7,303 nt of DNA from CAZOMR01 sp964580655. GTDB taxonomy: Bacteria; RBG-13-61-14; CAZOMR01. Below the pieces are notes generated by a model that did no database searches, had not been told where the DNA came from, and worked only from the letters and a program-made list of their open reading frames with translations. This document shows positions 1 through 5,972 of the stretch, piece by piece; the stretch's first letter is position 1, and each line of letters opens with the position of its first letter. A program made the position numbers and the translations under genes. Location of the stretch: assembly GCA_964580655.1 (NCBI GenBank), contig CAZOMR010000176.1:1-7303 (forward strand). The letters are read 5' to 3'.

Positions 1-61
1 CAACTTTTGGAAATCCCAGGGCCACTTGACCACCATTTATGTCGCACACCCGTTTTCTTGC

Positions 62-90
62 TTGACTTTTACTTTCTGACTCAATAGATT
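62..90 (+). promoter_or_regulatory. Sigma70-type promoter for rpe
   Basis: A -35 box TTGACT (62-67, 5 of 6 consensus) is followed by a 17-base spacer and a -10 box TAGATT (85-90, 4 of 6). Transcription would start near 97, giving a leader of roughly 20 bases that contains the ribosome binding site. It is the only good promoter match upstream of rpe in the window. Assigned by eye; no start site has been mapped. Confidence 0.55.
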
Positions 91-106
91 ATAGCCTGAA
101 TTTCTC

Positions 107-112
107 AAGGAG
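107..112 (+). promoter_or_regulatory. Ribosome binding site of rpe, decides the start
   Basis: AAGGAG lies 6 bases upstream of the ATG at 119 but only 3 bases upstream of the in-frame GTG at 116, and 24 bases upstream of the ATG at 137. The spacing favours ATG 119 over the two alternatives. Confidence 0.7.
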
Positions 113-118
113 CGTGTG

Positions 119-811
119 ATGGAATTTTTTCGCGGTATGATTGCGCCTTCGATTCTGTCCGCGGATTTCGGGATTCTGGCCGCGGAGGTGAAGGCGGTGG
201 AGGATGCCGGGGCTGATCTGATCCATGTGGATGTTATGGACGGGCACTTTGTGCCGAACATCACCTTCGGGCCAATGATTGTTGAAGCGGTTCGCAAAGC
301 CACGCGGCTTCCACTTGATGTGCACCTCATGATAGAGAATCCGGAGCGCTACATTTCCGTATTCGCGGAGGCTGGTGCGGACAACATTACAGTGCATGTC
401 GAGACCTGCCCGCACCTGCACCGGACCATCCAGCAGATTCGCGAGGCAGGGGAATCACTCAGACCAAAGCGGAGAATCTCAGTCTCGGTCTCGCTCAACC
501 CCGCAACACCGATCAGCACACTGGAAGACATATTGTCCGAGCCTGACATGGTCCTTATCATGACGGTTAATCCAGGGTTCGGAGCACAGAAATTTATACC
601 CGGCTCCCTACGCAAGATCAAAGACCTCCGTCACATGGTAGATGAGCGATCCGCAGGAAAGGTGGTAATCCAGGTGGACGGCGGCGTCAATGTGGATAAC
701 GCCAAAGAGATATATCAGGCTGGTGCTGATGTCCTTGTAGCCGGAAACACCATTTTCAAAAGCAAGGACTATAAAAGGACCATCGCGGCCCTGCGTTCAG
801 AGTTAAAGTAG
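119..811 (+). CDS. rpe: Ribulose-phosphate 3-epimerase
   Basis: This cytoplasmic metal-dependent TIM-barrel enzyme interconverts D-ribulose 5-phosphate and D-xylulose 5-phosphate in the pentose phosphate pathway (and the Calvin cycle where present). The 230-residue product has the family's usual length. Visible landmarks are APSILSADF near the N-terminus, the signature HVDVMDGHFVPNITFGP (36-52) with metal/catalytic residues His36 and Asp38, VHLMIENP with His69, SLNPAT (125-130), VNPGFGAQ (150-157), VDGGV with Asp187, and the phosphate-binding AGNTIF (208-213). Two small oddities are Ala in place of the second Gly of the usual GFGGQ, and a basic stretch around residues 112-123 that looks a few residues longer than usual. 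ATG 119 is chosen from the ribosome-binding-site spacing; GTG 116 and ATG 137 are alternatives, and many relatives begin close to the latter. The gene stands alone with its own promoter. It ends 12 bases from a convergent gene, with no terminator hairpin between them. Confidence 0.96.
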   Translation: MEFFRGMIAPSILSADFGILAAEVKAVEDAGADLIHVDVMDGHFVPNITFGPMIVEAVRKATRLPLDVHLMIENPERYISVFAEAGADNITVHVETCPHLHRTIQQIREAGESLRPKRRISVSVSLNPATPISTLEDILSEPDMVLIMTVNPGFGAQKFIPGSLRKIKDLRHMVDERSAGKVVIQVDGGVNVDNAKEIYQAGADVLVAGNTIFKSKDYKRTIAALRSELK

Positions 812-823
812 GCCTCCCGATCT

Positions 824-1834
824 CTAGTAGATAAATACCCTTGTTCCCTCTTCGGTCATGTCCCAGACCTTCTTCAGGTCCCTGGCATTGAGGCGGATAC
901 ATCCGTGGGAATATTTACCAGGCTTGATCCTTCCGGAGCGCGTGCCGTGGATAGCATAACCCTCACCCAGGTTGATCCGGTATTTTCCAAGCACCCCCGG
1001 CACTGCCCGATCCTCCTTTTTCAGGTTCTCAGGGATTTCCTGGCCACGCTCAAGCCATGACCAGTTGGGCCGGTACCAGACCGGGTTTTTCTCCTTGTAA
1101 GTGATATGCCGGATGCCCTTGGGCGTTGAGAAATCCTTGTATCTCTTCGTGCCCTTGATCCAGGTTCTGCCTTTGCCGCTGACCATGGGAAAGGAGTAAA
1201 GAACCTGCGTGCCCATCTTGATCATCAGAAGGTCATCCGCAAGGTTCAACTCAAGGTAAGCATCCTCTTCATTCACCGCAGGCTGAAGCCATTTTTGGGT
1301 CTCGCGAAGACGGAAGTTATCCTCGAGCACTTCCGCCATGCTGTGCCTTGCCCTCTGTTGCTCCTCGTTGTATCTCTGCCGCTCAAGCTTTTGTATCCAT
1401 TCATGAGCCTCTACGAGCTCCGAGTCCATCTTGTTGTTCATGGTGTAAAGCTTGAACTCCTCTAATGCCTGCTCCGGGTTATCCAGATTAAGGTAGCACT
1501 TGGCGATCATGAACTGGGCAGAATTCACACGGGGGCTGAAAGGATAATTCTCGATCAGCTCCATATAATTCCGCTGGGCCTCTTCATACTCTCCGCCCTG
1601 GTAGTGGCTCTCCGCCAACTGGAACAACAGCTCATCCTCAGCAACAGGCTTCTCCTTCTTCCACAAATTGAAGCCGCCTTTATCCTTTTTTGCCTCCCCG
1701 GATTCCTTTGGCGCATGTCCCGCTATCTGCGTATTCTCTTTTTTATCAGCCCCGAAAACAACGCCCATGGCCAGGACTAATCCCACTGCCGCTATACTGA
1801 TGCCCAGCCGATTATTCTTACCCAATCCTCGCAT
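824..1834 (-). CDS. Exported L,D-transpeptidase (YkuD domain) with N-terminal TPR-like region
   Basis: The predicted 336-residue enzyme modifies peptidoglycan in the periplasm. YkuD enzymes form 3-3 cross-links between meso-diaminopimelate residues or attach proteins to peptide stems. Residues 1-29 look like a Sec signal peptide: Arg/Lys near the start, a hydrophobic stretch at 11-28, and possible cleavage after the Ala at 29. There is no lipobox Cys, so it is not a lipoprotein. Residues about 67-140 contain two helix-turn-helix repeats like the BamD/YbgF TPRs (LAESHYQGGEYEEAQRNY, then AKCYLNLDNPEQALEEF). A charged helical stretch follows to about 185. The YkuD domain fills 190-336, with STPKGIRHI, AIHG (His296) and the catalytic motif SHGCIRLN (309-316, nucleophile Cys312). 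The start ATG lies behind a purine-rich GGAAGAGG, with a GGAGG 10 bases upstream. Its own strong promoter suggests single-gene transcription. It could instead be a murein-binding or protein-anchoring relative such as ErfK/YbiS; the exact reaction is not determinable. Confidence 0.9.
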   Translation of the reverse strand: MRGLGKNNRLGISIAAVGLVLAMGVVFGADKKENTQIAGHAPKESGEAKKDKGGFNLWKKEKPVAEDELLFQLAESHYQGGEYEEAQRNYMELIENYPFSPRVNSAQFMIAKCYLNLDNPEQALEEFKLYTMNNKMDSELVEAHEWIQKLERQRYNEEQQRARHSMAEVLEDNFRLRETQKWLQPAVNEEDAYLELNLADDLLMIKMGTQVLYSFPMVSGKGRTWIKGTKRYKDFSTPKGIRHITYKEKNPVWYRPNWSWLERGQEIPENLKKEDRAVPGVLGKYRINLGEGYAIHGTRSGRIKPGKYSHGCIRLNARDLKKVWDMTEEGTRVFIY

Positions 1835-1871
1835 CCTCTTCCGGCCCTCCAGTCATTAGCAATTGAAAGAT

Positions 1872-1900
1872 ATTATACAATTATATTCATACCCGATCAA
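1872..1900 (-). promoter_or_regulatory. Near-consensus sigma70 promoter for the L,D-transpeptidase gene
   Basis: On the minus strand TTGATC (1900-1895) is separated by exactly 17 bases from a perfect TATAAT (1877-1872). Transcription should begin near 1865, about 30 bases before the ATG at 1834. This is the strongest promoter match in the window and implies that the gene is not dependent on read-through from the upstream synthase gene. Confidence 0.7.
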
Positions 1901-2033
1901 TGAGAAAACTCAGATAATGATGTTTACATTTGCTAATGCGGGTCCGCAGAAAAATTGACTACTATAAAGTGCTCTCATAAAAATGAATAAGGCGGATCAG
2001 GAAAACATCTGGAAGGCTTCTTTATTATCGGCA

Positions 2034-3023
2034 TCAAACCCTTCTTTCCACAACATAATCAGACATGGCGAGAAGGGCTTGCTTTGAAGGGCAATCTTGA
2101 AATATCTCCAGGTTCTTCTTTGCCGTATCAATGTAATTCCTTGCCCTCTCCAATGTGTATCCGATGCTGTTTGTCTCAGCAAGGTATCCAAGAACCTCGC
2201 GGAACTCTGATTTCAACCGACACCGCTTTTTGAAAAATTTTTCAAGCCTGATCCTGGCTGACGCTGGAGAAGACTGGTAAGAGTGAATCAGCGGGAGTGT
2301 GGCCTTGGCCTCATTGAAATCCTTCCCCACCTCCTTGCCCCAGAGTGATTCATCGCCTATGTAGTCCAGCGCGTCATCCACCAATTGAAAGGCTATTCCG
2401 AGGTTAAGCCCGAATTCGGCAAGGGCTTCCTCAAAAGCAGGCTTTGCTTCACCGAGAATCGCGCCTATTTTGCACGCCGCCGACATCAGAACTGCGGTCT
2501 TGTCAGTAATCACGGAAAAATAGCGGTCCTCGGAGACATCCAGCTTTCCCCGATGCGCAAGCTCTTCCGTCTCGCCCTCCGCCATCCGAATAGCGATCTC
2601 CGTGATCAAGTCCATAATGCGCAGATTTCTTATCTGCATCAGGATTTGATACCCCTGGAACAGGATGTAATCCCCGACCAGCACACTCGCCTCATTTCCC
2701 CAGAGCCGGTTGGCCGAAGGCCGTCCACGCCTGCACCTGGCCTCATCAACCACATCATCATGAAGCAAGGTGGCCGTATGCGCATATTCTACCGCGGCCG
2801 CACAAAGCAGATGATCCCGGCCCTCATACCCGCAGAGCTTGCTGGAGAGTAATAACAACGAAGGCCGAAACCGCTTCCCCCCGTTTGCGAGAAGATACCT
2901 GCTAACCTCATTAACAAGATGCACCCCTGATCTCGCCCGTCCGTAGAGAATCTCCTCAACCTCTTTTAACTCCCTGTTGATCAGGCTGGTCTCTAACTCT
3001 GCTTTAATTAATTTCTTCGCCAT
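2034..3023 (-). CDS. Trans-polyprenyl diphosphate synthase (IspB/HepT-type)
   Basis: It extends an allylic diphosphate with isopentenyl diphosphate units to make the long prenyl chain of a respiratory quinone; the enzyme is cytosolic and Mg2+-dependent. The 329-residue length is typical. Family motifs in order are GGKRFRP (48-54), the first aspartate-rich motif LLHDDVVDEARCRRGRPS (Asp89, Asp90, Asp93), GDYIL (117-121), DKTAVLMSAAC (174-184), and the second aspartate-rich motif FQLVDDALDY (Asp216, Asp217, Asp220). GKDFNEAKATLPLI follows at 233-246, where the usual EGK reads EAK. The residues four and five before the first motif are small (Thr85, Ala84), which in this family goes with long products (about C30-C50) rather than C15/C20; the exact length is inference. 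ATG 3023 gives the family's normal N-terminus. The ribosome binding site (AAGGATG about 13 bases upstream) is weak. The gene is divergent from the thiolase operon and has its own promoter; I see no terminator hairpin downstream. Confidence 0.93.
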   Translation of the reverse strand: MAKKLIKAELETSLINRELKEVEEILYGRARSGVHLVNEVSRYLLANGGKRFRPSLLLLSSKLCGYEGRDHLLCAAAVEYAHTATLLHDDVVDEARCRRGRPSANRLWGNEASVLVGDYILFQGYQILMQIRNLRIMDLITEIAIRMAEGETEELAHRGKLDVSEDRYFSVITDKTAVLMSAACKIGAILGEAKPAFEEALAEFGLNLGIAFQLVDDALDYIGDESLWGKEVGKDFNEAKATLPLIHSYQSSPASARIRLEKFFKKRCRLKSEFREVLGYLAETNSIGYTLERARNYIDTAKKNLEIFQDCPSKQALLAMSDYVVERRV

Positions 3024-3049
3024 GGCTATTTCATCATCCTTGATATAAT

Positions 3050-3079
3050 ATCCTAACCCATCACTGCCAGCTCTGTCAA
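3050..3079 (-). promoter_or_regulatory. Promoter for the polyprenyl diphosphate synthase gene
   Basis: On the minus strand a perfect -35 TTGACA (3079-3074) is followed after 18 bases by TAGGAT (3055-3050, 4 of 6 match to TATAAT). The predicted start near 3043 leaves a leader of about 20 bases holding the AAGGATG sequence. A TATTAT at 3050-3045 also resembles a -10 box but is too far (23 bases) from the -35. Confidence 0.5.
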
Positions 3080-3131
3080 AACCGGATAGGTGAAGGTAAT
3101 ATCAGATTCAGGGTTTGAGAGATTAGTCTTC

Positions 3132-3160
3132 TTGATTTTGGACTGGAGATGGTATATGAA
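3132..3160 (+). promoter_or_regulatory. Candidate promoter of the thiolase operon
   Basis: TTGATT (3132-3137), a 17-base spacer and TATGAA (3155-3160, 4 of 6) give a modest sigma70 match. An overlapping pair, TTGGAC (3138-3143) with TAATAA (3161-3166), also has 17-base spacing. Either would start transcription just before the leader hairpin at 3170. The strong AT-richness of 3145-3170, next to the GC-rich leader, supports a promoter here, but the boxes are not decisive. Confidence 0.35.
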
Positions 3161-3169
3161 TAATAAATT

Positions 3170-3227
3170 AAAGCCCGGCCTGAAAAATGGAGTGGTCCCT
3201 CGGTACGGGGATTGGGGGCAGGGCTTT
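3170..3227 (+). other. Two-tier hairpin in the leader of the thiolase operon
   Basis: AAAGCCC (3170-3176) pairs perfectly with GGGCTTT (3221-3227). After a single G/A mismatch the stem continues with GCCT (3178-3181) against GGGC (3216-3219). Within the loop, TCCCT (3196-3200) pairs with GGGGA (3207-3211) around a six-base loop. The structure lies between the candidate promoter and the Shine-Dalgarno at 3251. The 3' arm ends in four T's before GC, so it resembles a weak terminator, an attenuator or an mRNA-stabilising 5' hairpin; which one is unknown. Confidence 0.4.
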
Positions 3228-3250
3228 TGCGGAAAGGGTTTCAAGAATAA

Positions 3251-3258
3251 AAGGAGGT
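3251..3258 (+). promoter_or_regulatory. Strong ribosome binding site, decides the first thiolase start
   Basis: AAGGAGGT is a full Shine-Dalgarno match, 6 bases before the ATG at 3265. The frame stays open upstream to an ATG at 3187, but that start lacks a comparable site and would add 26 residues running through the leader hairpin. The in-frame GTG at 3262 is only 3 bases from the site. Confidence 0.85.
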
Positions 3259-3264
3259 ATTGTG

Positions 3265-4500
3265 ATGGCAAAGTTAAAGGAAGCGGTAGTAATTGATGTA
3301 GTCCGGTCTCCCGTGGGGAAGTCGGGCTGGAAGGGGATGGAGAAAAAGGGCATGCTGTGCCAGGCCTCGGCTCAAGACCTGCTGGCCAGCGTGTTCCGCG
3401 GTCTGCTTGATCGGGTTCACGCAAAGAGCGACAAGTTCGATGAACGGGAGATCGAGAATGTGATTGTGGGGTGCTTGAGCCAGATCGGGGAGCAGGGACT
3501 GAATGTCGCGAGGGTCGTATCCCTGATGGCCGGGATTCCCAATGAGGTTGCGGCCTGCACGGTCAACCAGTATTGCAATGCAGGCCTCAAGGCAATCAAC
3601 ATCGGGGCCAGGGAGATCATGTTGGGAGACGGGGACATCATGCTTGCCGGCGGAGTGGAGCTGATGTCCCATTACAGCATGGGATCGGACGCCAAGGTGG
3701 CCATGGACGCCAAGTATCCGGTGCGGATGTCGGCAAGGATGATGGAGACCAAGATGTTCGTTCCACAGGGCAAGTGTTCGGAGATGATCTCCGAGGACCA
3801 CGGCCACACTCGCGAGGACCTGGACCGGTTCGGAATGTGGAGCATGCAGAAGGCGGTTGAGGCGGAGCGGAAGGGCTGGTTTGCAGATCACATAATCCCG
3901 TTTGAACTCACCTGGGAGGGCGAGACCAAGGTTATTGACAAGGACGAAGTTTTGCGTCCCAAGTCCGTGGATGACCCTGATGGTTTCTGGGAGGATCTGA
4001 AAAAGCTTCCCACCCCGTTCCAGGAAAACGGGATCGTTACAGCAGGCAACTCCTCCCAGATCGTGGATGCTTCCGCGGCCTGTCTGCTTATGAGTGCGGA
4101 CAAGGCCGAGGAACTGGGACTCGAGCCCATGTGCAGAATAATCGGCATGGCATCCGCTGGCGGTGAGCCGGTTCCCATGTTGCTCGCACCAATTCCCGCT
4201 ACCCGGAAGGCTCTCAAGCGCGCCGGCAAGACCATAGATGACATGGACATAATAGAGCCGAACGAGGCCTTTACCTCTCCGTTGCTGGTCTTCGCGGATG
4301 AACTCGGGTATGAGCGGCACGACCCGCGCGTGAACCCTACTGGCGGTGCGATCGCCCTGGGCCACCCGATCGGGGCATCCGGTGTGATCTACTTCGGGGA
4401 AATGGTGCATCATCTCAAGCGCACAAAGGGCAGGGCCGCCGTCCAGATGATGTGCGGCGGAGGCGGTGTGGGTATCGCCACCGTGGTGGAAGCTGTCTGA
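3265..4500 (+). CDS. Thiolase (acetyl-CoA C-acyltransferase family)
   Basis: This 411-residue cytosolic enzyme should cleave a 3-oxoacyl-CoA with CoA to release acetyl-CoA, or run the reverse Claisen condensation. It has the complete classical thiolase active site: nucleophile Cys104 in VNQYCNAGLKAI, the NEAF motif at 333-336, His367 in GGAIALGHPIGASG, and the second cysteine Cys397 in MMCGGGGVGIA. TAGNSSQIVDASAA (259-272) matches the conserved CoA-side loop, although the motif reads NQYCNAG where acetoacetyl-CoA thiolases commonly have NxxCxSG. The length is slightly above the usual 390-400. First gene of an operon; the next starts 42 bases downstream with its own Shine-Dalgarno. Substrate range is not readable: acetoacetyl-CoA, longer 3-oxoacyl-CoA or a branched/aromatic 3-oxoacyl-CoA are all possible. 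The neighbouring HMG-CoA-synthase-like/DUF35 gene recalls the archaeal complex in which an acetoacetyl-CoA thiolase passes its product through a shared CoA site. Confidence 0.92.
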   Translation: MAKLKEAVVIDVVRSPVGKSGWKGMEKKGMLCQASAQDLLASVFRGLLDRVHAKSDKFDEREIENVIVGCLSQIGEQGLNVARVVSLMAGIPNEVAACTVNQYCNAGLKAINIGAREIMLGDGDIMLAGGVELMSHYSMGSDAKVAMDAKYPVRMSARMMETKMFVPQGKCSEMISEDHGHTREDLDRFGMWSMQKAVEAERKGWFADHIIPFELTWEGETKVIDKDEVLRPKSVDDPDGFWEDLKKLPTPFQENGIVTAGNSSQIVDASAACLLMSADKAEELGLEPMCRIIGMASAGGEPVPMLLAPIPATRKALKRAGKTIDDMDIIEPNEAFTSPLLVFADELGYERHDPRVNPTGGAIALGHPIGASGVIYFGEMVHHLKRTKGRAAVQMMCGGGGVGIATVVEAV

Positions 4501-4542
4501 ATCAGGTTCAACCCGAAAAGGGACGGAAAAAGGAGACCGGGA

Positions 4543-5949
4543 ATGATAGGAGTGCAGGCATTCGGGGCATATATTCCGCTTTATCGCCTTTCGCGAGAAC
4601 TGATGGGCAAGGCATGGGGCCTGCCATCGGGCCCGGGCGAGCGAGCGGTGGCCAATATTGACGAGGATACCGTGACCATGGCGGTTGAGGCGGGGCTGGA
4701 CTGCCTTAAGGACATTGATCCAAAGACCGTGGACGGCCTCTTTTTCGCATCCACATCAGCGCCATACAAGGAGAAGGCCGCATCCACGATTATTGCCACC
4801 ACACTGGACCTTCCCCGGAATGCCCTTACCCAGGATTTTACCGATTCTCTGCGAGCAGGCACAACCGCAATACGCGCCGCAAGCGATGCGATAGTCTCCG
4901 GCTCGGCCAAGCGGGTTCTGGTAGTGGCTTCGGAGATTCGCATATCCGAGCAGGAGTCCATGGAGGAGCAATCATACGGTGATGCCGCGGCCGCTGTCTT
5001 GCTTTCCTCGGAAGATGTTGCGGCAGAGTTGAAGGATTTCTATTCTATCCAGGACGAGATAGTGGGCACATGGCGCAAGGACAGCGATGAATACATCATG
5101 CATTTCGAGGACAAGGTTAATGTGAAATACGGGTATCAGGCCAATGTGATTGAGGCTATCAAGGGCCTTGCGCAAAAGAGCGGGATTGAGCTAAAGGAGA
5201 TTGCCAGACTTGCAAGCTCATATATCGGACCGCGCGACCTCGCAGGCGTGGCCAAAAAGACAGGGCTTGATCCTAAGAGTCAGGTGCAGGATGTATTCTT
5301 CGCATCGCTCGGAAACGCAGGAACCGCCCAGCCGCTTATCAGCTTTGTCGCGGCGCTGGAGGATGCCAGCCCCGGGGATGACATCATGCTTGTCGCGCAC
5401 GGAGACGGCGCGGACGCGCTGATTTTTACCGTAACGGAGAAAATCAAGTCCCTGTCCCCGCGACTCGGGGTCAAGGGTCACCTTAAAAGGAAGCGAGAGC
5501 TTTCCTCATACGAACTATATGCCAGGAACCGCAAGATCATCATGAAGAACTTCAAAAGCCCGCCAGCATCTCCTGTGATCCACTGGAGAGAGCGGCAGGC
5601 TGAACTTCCTTTTTACGGACTCAGGTGCAAGAACTGCGGCCAGGTGCAGTATCCGATGGTGCGGGTCTGTTATGTCTGCCATTCCAAGGATAATTTCGAG
5701 AAAGTGAGGCTTGGGACCAAGGGCACCATTTATACCTTTACCAGGGATTTCATCCGCTCCGGAGGGGCCGAGCCGGTCCCGTGGTGCGTGATCCATTTGG
5801 AGGACGGGTGCAGGGTATTTCTGACCATGACGGACTGCGATCCGGATGAGGTGAAGATCAACATGCCTGTGGAGAGAACCTTCCGGCTTGTGCATCAGGG
5901 AGGGGGCTTTAACAACTATTACTGGAAGTGCCGGCCTGTGCAAGGCTGA
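4543..5949 (+). CDS. HMG-CoA-synthase-like domain fused to DUF35 zinc-ribbon/OB-fold domain; catalytic Cys missing
   Basis: The 468-residue protein has two parts. Residues 1-300 have the thiolase fold of archaeal-type HMG-CoA synthase: GAYIPLYRLSREL at the start, DEDTVTMAVEAG (40-51), RAGTTAI (104-110), YGDAAAAVLLSSED (145-158), SLGNAGTAQPL (255-265) and HGDGADALIF (286-295). Residues about 345-468 are a DUF35 module: a zinc ribbon C-x2-C-x10-C-x2-C (Cys362, 365, 376, 379), then an OB fold from about 388. Where the synthase nucleophile sits in the CKAGT motif, this protein reads S-L-R-A-G-T with Leu103. The only cysteine before the zinc ribbon is Cys54, outside that motif. By eye the catalytic His (HQP in archaeal enzymes) aligns with Ser226, and the Glu of SES with Thr71. 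It is therefore unlikely to make HMG-CoA and may be a scaffold or CoA-binding subunit for the adjacent thiolases. AGGAG lies 7 bases before the ATG. Automatic annotation would probably call it HMG-CoA synthase. Confidence 0.87.
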   Translation: MIGVQAFGAYIPLYRLSRELMGKAWGLPSGPGERAVANIDEDTVTMAVEAGLDCLKDIDPKTVDGLFFASTSAPYKEKAASTIIATTLDLPRNALTQDFTDSLRAGTTAIRAASDAIVSGSAKRVLVVASEIRISEQESMEEQSYGDAAAAVLLSSEDVAAELKDFYSIQDEIVGTWRKDSDEYIMHFEDKVNVKYGYQANVIEAIKGLAQKSGIELKEIARLASSYIGPRDLAGVAKKTGLDPKSQVQDVFFASLGNAGTAQPLISFVAALEDASPGDDIMLVAHGDGADALIFTVTEKIKSLSPRLGVKGHLKRKRELSSYELYARNRKIIMKNFKSPPASPVIHWRERQAELPFYGLRCKNCGQVQYPMVRVCYVCHSKDNFEKVRLGTKGTIYTFTRDFIRSGGAEPVPWCVIHLEDGCRVFLTMTDCDPDEVKINMPVERTFRLVHQGGGFNNYYWKCRPVQG

Positions 5950-5972
5950 GGGGGTAGCAAGGAGGATAAGCA

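Noticed and set aside
804..840. A possible shared terminator between the convergent rpe and L,D-transpeptidase genes.
   Set aside because: The gap is only 12 bases, and I find no inverted repeat of useful length or T-tract on either strand.
1955..1982. A forward TTGACT (1955-1960) with CATAAA after about 16 bases, resembling a plus-strand promoter.
   Set aside because: The -10 box is poor and no plus-strand gene follows; it would only make antisense RNA to the synthase gene.
3187..3264. An in-frame upstream ATG at 3187 that would lengthen the first thiolase by 26 residues.
   Set aside because: The added residues do not resemble a thiolase N-terminus, the stretch runs through the leader hairpin, and a full Shine-Dalgarno sits 6 bases before ATG 3265.
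3274..4413. A 379-codon open frame on the minus strand opposite the first thiolase.
   Set aside because: It lies wholly opposite a gene with a complete thiolase active site. Its translation is rich in His, Arg and Pro with no recognisable motif, so it is a shadow of GC-biased codon use.
4846..4857. A TGC in the +1 frame at 4850-4852, which could suggest that a frameshift hid the catalytic cysteine of the HMGCS-like protein.
   Set aside because: Restoring a Cys-x-Ala-Gly motif would need two compensating indels within a few bases, the flanking residues are well conserved in the current frame, and the other catalytic positions also appear changed.
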